Source of the DNA: Otatea glauca
Taxonomy: Eukaryota; Streptophyta; Magnoliopsida; Poales; Poaceae
NCBI GenBank assembly: GCA_036346275.1
Contig: CM070719.1
Location: forward strand, 19,137,185-19,201,184
DNA length: 64,000 nucleotides
Reading direction: 5' to 3'
Part shown: positions 1 through 8,744 of the stretch, one piece after another
How positions within the stretch are numbered: the first letter of the stretch is position 1
Layout of the letters: every line of letters starts with the position of its first letter
Program-made: the position numbers and the translations under genes
The notes under the pieces: generated by a model
What the model saw: the letters and a program-made list of their open reading frames with translations, nothing else
The model's database searches: none
Told to the model about the DNA's origin: nothing

Positions 1-955
1 CAATGCCCCGACCGCAAAAATGAGTTACGTGGTTGATCGGCAAAATTAATTATCTCCGAAGGTTCATCTCGAATCTTTCCGATTTAATCCGCGCATTTAT
101 CCCATCGTTGAAACCAAGGATAATCAAGAGTTTGTATGGGAGCCGATCAAGAAAAGGCTTTCGACGACGTTAAGAAGTATTTAGCTAATCCTCCGGTTTT
201 GGCCGCGCCACAAAAGGGGATTCCATTCAAATTATATATATCGGCTGAAAAGGAGACTATTGGGTCTGTTTTAGCACAAGAAGTTGATGGAAAGGAAAAA
301 GTTATCTTTTATTTAAGTCGACGCCTTCTTGATGCTGAAGTCAGGTACCCTTTCGTTAAAAAATTATGCTTGTCTTTATACTTCTCATGTACAAAGCTAA
401 GACATTACATTTTAGCATTGGCTTGTAAAGTAATCTGTAAAGCCGATGTTATAAAATATATGTTGTCAGCTCCAATCTTGCGGGGTCGACTTGGCAAATG
501 GGCTTATGCCTTGGTTGAGTTCGACCTGTCCTATGAATCGGCCAAAGCAGTCAAATGGCAGGTATTAGCCGATTTTATAACAGGACATGATACTACTACT
601 GATTTGGTATCCGTAGCCCCTTGGCAATTGTTTTTTGACGGGTCTGTTTGCAGAGAAGGCGATGGAATCGGTGTAGTGCTCATATCGCCTAAAGGGCATA
701 ACTTCGAGTTCGCATTTCGGATAAATAGCCGATGCTCAAATAATCAGGCAGAGTATGAAGCGTTGCTCAAAGGTTTGCAGTTATTGAAAAATATCGAGCA
801 AGTACGGTTGAGGCATACGGGGATTCTATGCTAATTATACAGCAAATCAAAGGAGAATACCAATGTCGAGACGAGATACTGCTAAAATACTTGGAGCAAT
901 GAATAGAGATCATCGGCTCTTTTACGTCATTTTCTATCGGCCACGTCCCTAGAGA
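1..955 (+). pseudogene. gypsy pol: RT thumb, RNase H and second RNase H
   Basis: The first ~130 bases read as the end of the RT thumb (NYLRRFISNLSDLIRAF) and a frame change joins them to the RNase H starting near 136. RNase H shows ANPPVLAAPQKG, LYISAEKETIGSVLAQE and LSRRLLDAEVRYPF, the usual Tat pattern, and ends at LADFI. A second RNase H follows: FFDGSVCREGDGIGVVL (first Asp), NNQAEYEALL (Glu), then after a frame change GDSMLIIQQIKGE (Asp) and HVPRELNDGANALAQQ (last Asp). All four expected acidic residues are visible. A frameshift near 810 and a stop near 900 break it, so it is a decayed copy. It would have degraded the RNA of RNA:DNA hybrids during reverse transcription. Confidence 0.85.
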
Positions 956-956
956 G

Positions 957-2327
957 TTGAACGATGGAGCTAATGCTTTGGCTCAACAGGCATCAGGGTA
1001 CAAAGACCTCGACCGATATCAAATGATTGAGCTAATAGATAAAGCCGTCATGTGTGTGGATGTCACGGATTGGAGGGCGCAGATAAAGAAATACCTGATC
1101 GATCCATCTGAGCCGACAGAACGCAAAATTAGGCAACAAGCTTTGAAGTACATTGTTATGGACGATACGTTATATTATCGGACGATGGAAGGATTGCTAT
1201 TAAGATGTCTTGGGGCCGAAGAAGCGCGAGTGGCAATGGGTAAAGTACATGAAGGCATTTGCGGTTCTCATCAATCGGCCCATAAGATGAAATGGATGCT
1301 TAGACGGACAGGTTACTTTTGGCCGACAATGCTAGAAGATTGTTTTAAATACTACAAAGGTTGTCAAACCTGCCAGAAATTTGGCAATGTACAATTAGCA
1401 CCAGCATCGGCTTTACACCCAATTATCAAGCCATGGCCGTTTAGAGGTTGGGGAATAGATATAATCGGCCAAATATCTCCTGCATCGAGTAAAGGCCACA
1501 AGTTTATTTTGGCTGCAACTGATTATTTCTCAAAATGGGTTGAAGCTATACCACTTAAGAAAGTAAACAGTGTTGAAGCCATCGGCTTTGTTAATGAACA
1601 TATTGTTCATCGGTTTGGAATACCGCAAACGATTACAACCGATCAAGGCACGATTTTCATGTCCAATGAGTTTCAGACTTACGCAACGAGTCTGGGGATT
1701 AAACTATTGAATTCATCCCCATACTACGCTCAGGCTAACGGACAAGCCGAGTCGTCCAACAAAACGCTGATTAAACTAATCAAAAGAAAAATCGATGAAA
1801 AGCCGAGGAATTGGCACTCAACTCTATCGGAATCACTTTGGGCATATCGGCTAGCTTATCACGAAGCGACGAGGCTTTCACCTTATCAGCTGGTGTATGG
1901 TCAAGAAGCCGTATTACCCGTTGAAATCAATATTGAATCTATACGAGTGACCAGACAAAACAGTTTGTCGGCTCAAGATTATAACGATTCAATGATCGAT
2001 AACTTGGATGAACTAGCAGAATTACGTTTATCTACGCTTGATCGACTCAAAAAGAATAAAGCCAGAGTTGCAAAAGCATATAATAAAAAGGTTGTGCATA
2101 AATCTTTTGATCAAGCCGATTTGGTGTGGAAAACAATATTACCAGTTGGATGAAAAGATAACCGATTTGGAAAATGGCCACCTACGTGGGAAGGACCATA
2201 TAAAGTTAATTGTCTAGTCGGCGGAAATTCGTATATAATAGAGACGTTGGAAGGGTATGTATTGCCTAAAGCCATTAATGGAAAATATTTGAAGAAATAC
2301 TATCCTAGCGTTTGGATTGGAGCCTAG
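957..2327 (+). pseudogene. gypsy integrase with C-terminal domain
   Basis: The N-terminal zinc finger (HHCC) reads VHEGICGSHQSAHK ... CFKYYKGCQTCQ. The catalytic core has WGIDIIG (first Asp), ITTDQGTIF (second Asp) and ANGQAESSNKTL (Glu), so the D,D,E triad is intact. The open frame stops at 2153, but a neighbouring frame carries on at once with FGKWPPTWEGPY, the GPY-type C-terminal domain, ending at the tag near 2327. One frameshift at about 2153-2162 therefore separates core from tail. No chromodomain follows, as expected for Tat elements. The protein would insert the cDNA into the host genome. Confidence 0.9.
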
Positions 2328-2514
2328 CCGACTAAAGACCACATTCAAAAAAGCCAAGTTAACACGATGCTGTTAATCGGCTAAAAGGATTGAAGATTCA
2401 AAAGAAATGTATTTAATAGGAAGCATAATTAAATCGGTTAAATAGCCGATTGTCAAAAGTTACAAGCATTCAGACAAGTCATTTGATATTTAACAAAGTT
2501 CTACAATCCATGAT

Positions 2515-3391
2515 CTAATAATGAATGCCCGATCCGGGGAGAGTCGCGCCCAGAGCCGACAGAGCACCCGCTGCTTTTGCGATGGTCTCTTGGATTTCAT
2601 TAAGAAGGCTATCATCATCCTTGGCATTCCCGGGCACTGGTTTTACCTTGACCGATTGCTTCGTCACACTGTCAACGGCCGCGGCAATGCTAAGCTTTTG
2701 CTCTTTCATCTCCAATGCAGTTTTCTCCAAGATCTGTTGGCCTTCTCCGATTTGCTTTTCAAGCTTGGCCAACTCTTCCAAAAGAAGTTTCTTTTTTTTT
2801 CTAACTTGGAGACGGACTCTTTGGTCGACTTAAGCTGCTGAGCACCGGTATCAAACTTACGTTTTTTTGCCCTGGCGTCAGCAACCAATTCATCCAAGAG
2901 CTTCTGATCGGCTTCTTGAGCTTCACGATGTCGAATTCGGTGTTGTGCCGCCTCCACTTCAGACTTCCTATCATCCAAGTGGCACACATTGAGGAGGGCT
3001 TGCATTGCTTCCGGAGGAAGGTCGGCTTCAACAGCAGCCATAGCATCTTTGATCGGTTGATTATTAGCTAAGATCTCCGATTGGGGGGCTGCATCACTAA
3101 ATCAAAAAACTTATCAAGACGCTCCTTAATGCCCGGAACAGAAGTGACGGCAGCCGATGCCTCCTTGGACACTTCAAGGATCCTCCTAATTTCCGCATCA
3201 TAATCATCGGTGGCCATGATCTCTGGGTCATCAAGATCGGCCAAGGAGAATCCTAGCAGATTTGTTGGATCTGATAGCTCTGATAGATCAGCGGATGGAG
3301 CAGGTAGGGTCAGCTGTGGCTTAGGAATTGGCATAGCAGAAATATTTGGCAGATCGGCTAAAATCTTCGCAGCTTGAGTTGATTGTGTCGG
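2515..3391 (-). pseudogene. Last exon of the antisense gene, two homopolymer frameshifts
   Basis: Three consecutive frames make one plausible tail. The first runs 3391-3068 (PTQSTQAAKILADLPN ... DKFFDLVMQPP). The next starts beyond a run of six G on the plus strand (3083-3088) and reads ILANNQPIKDAMAAVEADLP through a Lys/Glu-rich helix. The last starts beyond a run of nine T (2792-2800) and reads EELAKLEKQIGEGQQILEK to the stop at 2515. The last two segments look like one long coiled coil. The shifts sit exactly in the homopolymers, so they are either real decay or base-calling errors. Confidence 0.55.
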
Positions 3392-5424
3392 CTATAAAAA
3401 TAATAATAAAGGGTAAGCCAATGCATCGGAAGACTTTGATACTTATGAAAGATCAACTCTTACCTCTCCAGTGGCCGACACGTGTGGCGAACTCTCACCG
3501 CTCTGTTCTTGGGGCTTAGAAGTCTTCTTGGCGGCAGCCTTTGTGTATTTTCGCTTCTTTTCTGAGGAGTTTATCGGATAAATCAATCATAGATGAAAAA
3601 TGATCAGAGAAGTAAATGAAAGCCGATAAAAGACTTACTGGGTTATTTTTGTTTTTCCAAGTCTGATAAAGAGGGGCTCTAAATTCCCAAAGATCCGGAG
3701 GCGTAGCCTGTAATGGCAGCCGATTGTTGCTGTTTTTTGGGTTGAGTGTCACCCAATGGGTTCACAGCCACTCTCTTTCCAGCCTTGTCCTGCACAGAAG
3801 CAAAGTTAGATGCAAAAGAAACTTCATGGAATGCGAAATGGGAAATTTGGACTCTAAAAGCCGATACCTCGCTAGAGACATCTACATTCGTGTTAGTATA
3901 TCCAGTCGAAGTGGTCTCACTGCTAGAATCGGCATTAGATGCTAGCGTCGGCTCCAGAAGGTTTGGGAAGAATTCATTAACAATGTTAGATGGAGACTTT
4001 GACCGATACAAAGCTTCTGCAATAACTGACCACCACGAAGTATAGCCTCCTGCTCGTCTAGCGTTCAGGAAAAAGTGCGGTAAAGATTGGATTTGCAGGT
4101 CATCGGACACTTCAAGAACAATCTCGGCCGACACAGCATTACGGACTCTGGCCCTTGGCTCAAGCCGATCAAGAAGCTGAAGACTTGGAATCAATTGACC
4201 AAATCCCAGGTGTCTTGCATAAATGGACGGATGGTAGAATTCATATGACGGTTGGTATGTCCGATTCCTTGTGTAGAGACCAGCATGAAGAATATAAGGA
4301 GAAATAAAGATTCTGTACAAATCGAGGGTCTCCGAAGACATCGCAGAGCTGTCGGCTTCAAGACTAAGGAATGAAGGCCAAGGAAAATCGGCCACTTGAC
4401 TATAGCTGAAAAAATCTCGCTGCCTCAAATCCGCGTCGCTCAAATTAAGGAAAAAGGACATATACTTCTTTAAATCAGTTGCTGTAATTTTTGTCTCGCC
4501 ACCGGAACACATGATGAAACGTTCGCCAAAAGATCGGCTTGCTTGATATTGAGGAATGGCGTTCTCGGGATTGTCTTCTCTTGGGAAAGCTGTATCTTCG
4601 GTAGGTTCTAAGTCAAAAGGTCGGCTAAAGAAGCAACATAGCCAGACCTGAATAAACCATAGGGGACCTCCTATGTTACCCACGGTGAAGTCGGCAAAAC
4701 CCGTGTAAAGCCGACTCCTAATAACATGCATCATCTGGTATACTGCTCCGAGGAATGTTTTTCCAAGTGCAAGCCGACGGCCCTCTACTAATCCTTCTGC
4801 AATTGTCTGATATACTTGGGTTGGTCCTAATGAAGCACCGCAGAACAAAAACCGATCAAGCCACAGGTTAAGGAAAGCAATGTGTTCTTCGTCCGATACC
4901 AATCCATTTACTTTATTGTTATTTGCAATATACTTAGACCAGCCTTCGCCTTTTGATCGGATAAGCTTATGTTTGGGTTTGGCACTAAAGGCCGACACTT
5001 GTTCCCTGTCCGGTCTCAGGCAGCAGAGTTGAGCAACATCCAGCAAGGTTGGGCCGATCATACAGGTGCGAAACATAAAAGAATTAAACGAATCCGACCA
5101 GAAATAACAAGCCGTGGCCACTAAGGGCTCATTGGCCTCTGGATCGGCTAAACTCAAGGGAATGCATTCTGCGATGCCCATTCTCTCCCAAGACTCTCTT
5201 TTCTGGGCTGCTACTCGATTGTACCAACTCTTCCAACTTTTAAGTGCAGTCGGCCAAGCCCTAAAACTCTTACTCCAACCCTCAATATTATATCCTCTAG
5301 CCGATAAGGGGAGACGAGTTACTTCTTGATCAATGACTGTAGCTGCGTCTAAGTTTCCTAATGGGCTGAGAAGAAAATGATCAACACTGTTGGGGATTGG
5401 GATAAGTACCTGAGAGGGATCCAT
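2515..5424 (-). CDS. Antisense gene inside the Tat element: plant-mobile-domain-like protein with coiled-coil tail
   Basis: An ATG at 5424 opens a 581-codon frame running antisense to the retrotransposon. Its first ~300 residues resemble plant mobile domain (PMD, formerly aminotransferase-like) proteins: YFWSDSFNSFMFRTCMIGPT, LLDVAQLCCLRPD, FLNLWLDRFLFCGASLG, IGGPLWFIQVWL. These domains are shared by plant genes and transposons; the biochemical role is not settled. A model with four exons, all joined in phase 0, avoids the stop at 3679: 5424-3868, 3707-3639, 3559-3464 and 3391-2515, with GT-AG ends in each intron. Exon 3 is lysine-rich (KKRKYTKAAAKK), like a nuclear-localisation signal. The tail is charged and coiled-coil-like. 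Two apparent single-base frameshifts in the last exon fall in homopolymers. A TATA box lies ~140 bp upstream. Splicing is inferred, not shown. Confidence 0.68.
3464..3707 (-). other. Predicted small exons 2 and 3 of the antisense gene
   Basis: Exon 2 (3707-3639) is 69 bp, follows an acceptor ending ttacag, encodes ATPPDLWEFRAPLYQTW and five more residues, and is followed by the donor gtaagt. Exon 3 (3559-3464) is 96 bp, encodes the basic stretch KKRKYTKAAAKKTSK, and ends at the donor gtaagag. Both are multiples of three and join exon 1 (donor GAG/gtatcg at 3868/3867) and exon 4 (acceptor ttatag before 3391) in one frame. The acceptor chosen for exon 3 (cagaaaag) is the weakest of the set. This is my reconstruction from splice signals. 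Confidence 0.5.
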
Positions 5425-5562
5425 TCAGCCGATCTTGATGTGAAAGCCGACTGAAGTCAAAAGAGTTGGCGTGCCAGTGAGAGAACAAGATGCGGAAGGA
5501 AGAAGCCGATTGTGAATGGCGTGAGAGCTCGAGCGCGTGAAGAATGACTGAAGTGGGGGCCG

Positions 5563-5572
5563 CATTTTATAG
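5563..5572 (-). promoter_or_regulatory. TATA box of the antisense gene
   Basis: The minus strand reads gctataaaatgcgg here, a good plant TATA box, about 140 bp before the ATG at 5424. The stretch between is C/T-rich and free of ATG, as in a short 5' UTR. It lies upstream of the polypurine tract and outside the LTR, so the gene seems to have its own promoter rather than using the LTR. Confidence 0.5.
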
Positions 5573-5753
5573 CGTGGTGAAAATTTGAAGCGGCGGGAAG
5601 TGAATCTCAAAAGGCGCGAGTAGTTAAAATGCACTACCCGCATGTCAGAGAATTACGGCGCGAATACAGTAGCAGTTATTGAGCGAAGTTCAACAGTTAG
5701 CCGATTGAAAAAGCCGATAAAATTGCGATTTTTGACAGATGACAAGTCATCTC

Positions 5754-5767
5754 TCAAAAATAGGGGC
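5754..5767 (+). other. Polypurine tract of the Tat element
   Basis: The run caaaaataggggc lies three bases before the LTR start (tgtttgcacc). This is the usual place and composition for the plus-strand primer of reverse transcription. It fixes the LTR start at 5771 rather than at an earlier TG near 5643. Confidence 0.75.
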
Positions 5768-5963
5768 ATATGTTTGCACCAAAATTTGGCAAGTCTGGTC
5801 AAAATCGGCAATAAAATCAAAGATACGGAATTAACGGACAGGATGAAAAGGTTTGGAGATATTTTGGTAACGGCAAGATCTTTAAGGAAATAACTGTCCG
5901 AGATAAAGCCGATACGGATCAAAACTTGAAACGTGTTGTAGTCGGACACGATAGGCCGAAGGG

Positions 5964-5970
5964 TATAAAA
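5964..5970 (+). promoter_or_regulatory. TATA box of the Tat LTR
   Basis: gggtataaaagaagg lies ~195 bp into the LTR, the usual place for the U3/R promoter of these elements. Confidence 0.6.
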
Positions 5971-6095
5971 GAAGGACCAGAGCAAGCTGCGAAAAAAAAA
6001 CACAATACAATCAACCAGCTTTTACTTTTTCTACTTTTTTCTGTCGACTAGGAGTAGCCTCTGTAATTTAGATCTCTTTGTAATCGATTTTGATC

Positions 6096-6101
6096 AATAA
6101 A
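6096..6101 (+). terminator. Polyadenylation signal of the Tat LTR
   Basis: AATAAA about 130 bp downstream of the LTR TATA box, at a fitting distance for the R region. Confidence 0.45.
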
Positions 6102-6429
6102 GTTGCGCATCGCCGATTATTGATCTTCGTCAATTACACCCCCAGGTTTGATTTGTTCTGATTTTGTTGCGCATCGCATTCTTCAGAATCGATCTACCTT
6201 TATCCGCTGATTAGCTTTAATCGGCTAATTAGACTTACCCTGTTACCTTGATCTTAATCGGCTTCAAGCTGATTGAGTCTGAGCCGATTGATCGTTAAGA
6301 TCGGCTTTTGAGTAAATTTTATATTGTTACCTTGTCGGTTACAGGTCAAATCGACTAGCACGCTCTGAACCCGGTGTTCGTCTGGTGTGCTGCTGTCAGA
6401 AACCCTACTTCAAGTTTTTGACGCCAACA

Positions 6430-7981
6430 AAGTGTTAAGCAGACTTTTGAGACAAAGAAGTTGCCGAGCAGAAGCTGGTATAACCAACATCGTATCATCA
6501 GCATATTGAATTATAGGCTAGTCTGAAACTCCTACTGGTATGGGATGTTGAGTACACCTCTTCAGACAACTTCATTAAACAGTGAGTTGTAATAAGTAAG
6601 CTCCAAGGACAAGAAGCAGTAGAGAGAAAGGGTCCCCTTGCTGTACTCCTCTTTTGCATTGAAATTGTTTCCCAGGAACCCCATTGAGAAGGATAGAAGA
6701 GTGCCCCTGATAATATCTCTTGGATCCATCTAATCCAAATCTCATGGAAACCTTTGTGCCTCATCGCTGCTGTTACGACAGAATGTTCAATTGTCTCAAA
6801 AGCTTTTTCAAAATCTAATTTCAGGATGACTATTTCCCTTTTACTTTGCTGACATTAGTATATGAATTCAAAGGCCCGAGCTAAACAATCTTGTATTGTT
6901 CTGCTTTTGTGAGAACCATATTGGTTCTGATGTACTAACTGCAGAACAACAGTTTGAAGTCTATTAGACAGTAATTGTGTGAGCAGTTTCAAATCTGAAT
7001 TCAATAGGGAGATTGGTCTATAGTCACCAACAGTTTCAGGGGTGTGTTTTTTTGGCCACCTGTGATATATGATCCATTGATGCTCTGAAGGTTTAAATTC
7101 CCTAAGTGAAACTCATGTCAAAGGCCACAAATATCGTTTGCAATAATAGACCAGCACGTTTCAATGAGCATGCCATTGAACCCATCCGGACCTGGAGCCT
7201 TATCAAGTGGTAGAAATTTTACTACGTCGTCAATTTCTTGCTTAGTGAAAGGATCAGCAATGTTGCTCAAACAATCCACTAGTGATATTAATTCCGAGAG
7301 GTTGAAATGCATGACAGGATGTGTCGAAACACCCATTCTGTTCTTAATCGATTGTTATGAAGGAGCAGCTTTACCATGGTGATCAGTCACTATTCGTCTA
7401 TTCGCCATCCTCAACAGTGACGTAGTGTTTTTCCTAAATCTTTCTTTGACAAAATAATGAAACAATTGTGCGTTTCATCTCCAAATCTTACCTAGCATAT
7501 TTTGAATCTCTTCTCCTAGTATATCTGTTTGTAGCGTAAGAGTCTTAATAATTGAGATTTTATGATTCCGCTGAAATTAAATTCTGCTCTCAAAAGGGAT
7601 CGTTGTCTTTTAGGTCATCCATAAACAGAATTACCAAATTACAGTTTTTGATAAAAATTGAATAGCTAGGTGAGATTCCTCCTCCAGATCTTTAAGCCTT
7701 TTCTCATTTTTTTTAAATTTAACAGTAACACAGCTTGCTGTATTAGTCCCTCGAACTGGAACATTCCAATATAATTTCACTACATCCATGAAGCCAGGAT
7801 GATCTACCCAAAAGTTTTCAAAACGAATTAAAGTGGACTTAGGTATCATTGTCTCAATCCAAACACATGGCACATGATCTAATATGTTTTTGGCCAAAGC
7901 AGATAAGCTAAAGTCCAACCCAGAGAGGTAAAGAACCAATCCAATTATTCTAGCAGAGGATTTTGCTGCATGTTGCTCCAT
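6430..7981 (-). pseudogene. LINE reverse transcriptase and linker, catalytic motifs visible
   Basis: The linker reads HVPCVWIETMIPKSTLIRFE and NFWVDHPGFMDVVK. RT follows with FLPLDKAPGPDGFNG, the block DYRPISLLNS-like in a shifted frame, LDFEKAFDTIEH (first catalytic Asp), then GVQQGDPLS and QYADDTMLVIP (catalytic YADD at about 6495-6506). Sequence ends ~65 bp after YADD at the gypsy boundary. Frames change several times and stops are present, so it is a remnant, but it preserves nearly all RT core motifs. Confidence 0.8.
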
Positions 7982-7989
7982 TTAAAGAC

Positions 7990-8742
7990 CTGTCCTTTGA
8001 GAGGAAGCTCAATTAAAGCCAGATTGCTAATGATACTATTGAAAAGCATGATATCATGCATGTTTCTTCCTTGTCTATTCCTATTTTGAACTGATTGTAT
8101 GAACTTAAAATCACCCATAAAAATCCAATTTGAATTTTGAGATAAATCTAAGTGGTATAACCAATCAACGAAAACATCTCATGTGTGCCCTTCGCATGGA
8201 CTATAAATATTTGTCAGAGTCCAGGAATCTGAGCTATCTATAGAAACAAAATTCACTGTAATGGCAAAAGCATAGTTACCGGATTCACTATAAACCCCTA
8301 CGAATCGCGAACCGGATTCGTCGAACCCAAACTGATTTAGGGTACAGGGTTTGTGTCCGTAGTGAAAATTAGAATAAAAAATGGCGAACCGAGAATCCAA
8401 ATCTCATACCGCGACTCAGACAAATTGCGTTTCTGGTAACTATGTGCAAAAGAGCTTTGGTACACTGAAGTACCAGTAAACGAGGAGCTAGCTCAATCAA
8501 CCAAAAGACGTACAGCAGCCCACAAAGAGGGAGAGAACACAAATTTATCGAAGGACCTTGGTGTGAATTTGTTTCAGATAAGAATGATCAAAAGTTTCTC
8601 TTTTTGTTTCCTGCAAACAAACAACTGAGTACATGCCCTCCTCAATTTTGTGCTTTATCGACCTCAATTTCCAAGCAGGATTCATTCCACAAATATTCCA
8701 AGACAGAATTCACCAGTTTCTATTGCAATTTGACATATTCAT
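7990..8742 (-). pseudogene. LINE AP-like endonuclease
   Basis: From the ATG at 8742 the minus strand reads, after one stop, ILSWNICGMNPAWKLRSIKH then SVVCLQETKRE, the N-terminal metal-binding and catalytic motifs (WNxxG and QET) of LINE endonucleases. A later block reads SDSWTLTNIYSPCEG, a conserved interior motif. The enzyme nicks target DNA to start target-primed reverse transcription. Internal stops show the copy is dead. Confidence 0.75.
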
Positions 8743-8744
8743 TA

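Larger units (their letters stand above)
1..6429 (+). mobile_element. Ty3/gypsy retrotransposon, Tat lineage, 3' portion
   Basis: The order seen is RT thumb, RNase H, a second RNase H, integrase, a long region carrying an antisense gene, a polypurine tract and a 3' LTR. A second, archaeal-type RNase H between the first RNase H and integrase is a known mark of the Tat lineage (Retand, RIRE2, Grande and relatives), and some of these carry extra ORFs between integrase and the 3' LTR. The 5' LTR, gag, protease and most of RT lie left of the window. The right edge abuts the middle of a LINE, so this element inserted into the LINE. The hexamer GCCGAT and its complement ATCGGC occur throughout. Confidence 0.88.
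5771..6429 (+). repeat. 3' LTR of the Tat element (659 bp)
   Basis: It starts TGTTTGCACC just after the polypurine tract and ends GACGCCAACA, giving TGTT/AACA inverted ends. It contains a TATA box, an AATAAA signal and at least six GCCGAT or ATCGGC hexamers. The 5' partner is outside the window, so the target-site duplication cannot be checked; the right flank begins aagtg. Confidence 0.82.
6430..8744 (-). mobile_element. L1-like LINE, truncated by a gypsy LTR
   Basis: The minus strand carries an AP endonuclease followed by a LINE-type reverse transcriptase in the normal L1 order. All frames are broken by stops and shifts. The left end stops abruptly at 6430 where the gypsy LTR starts, so the rest of RT and the 3' tail should lie left of that element, outside the window. 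The right end meets the outer copia LTR at 8745. ORF1 is not visible. Confidence 0.82.

Noticed and set aside
5643..5770. LTR start at the TG near 5643
   Set aside because: No purine run precedes it, while caaaaataggggc sits right before TGTTTGCACC at 5771, which also pairs with the AACA end.
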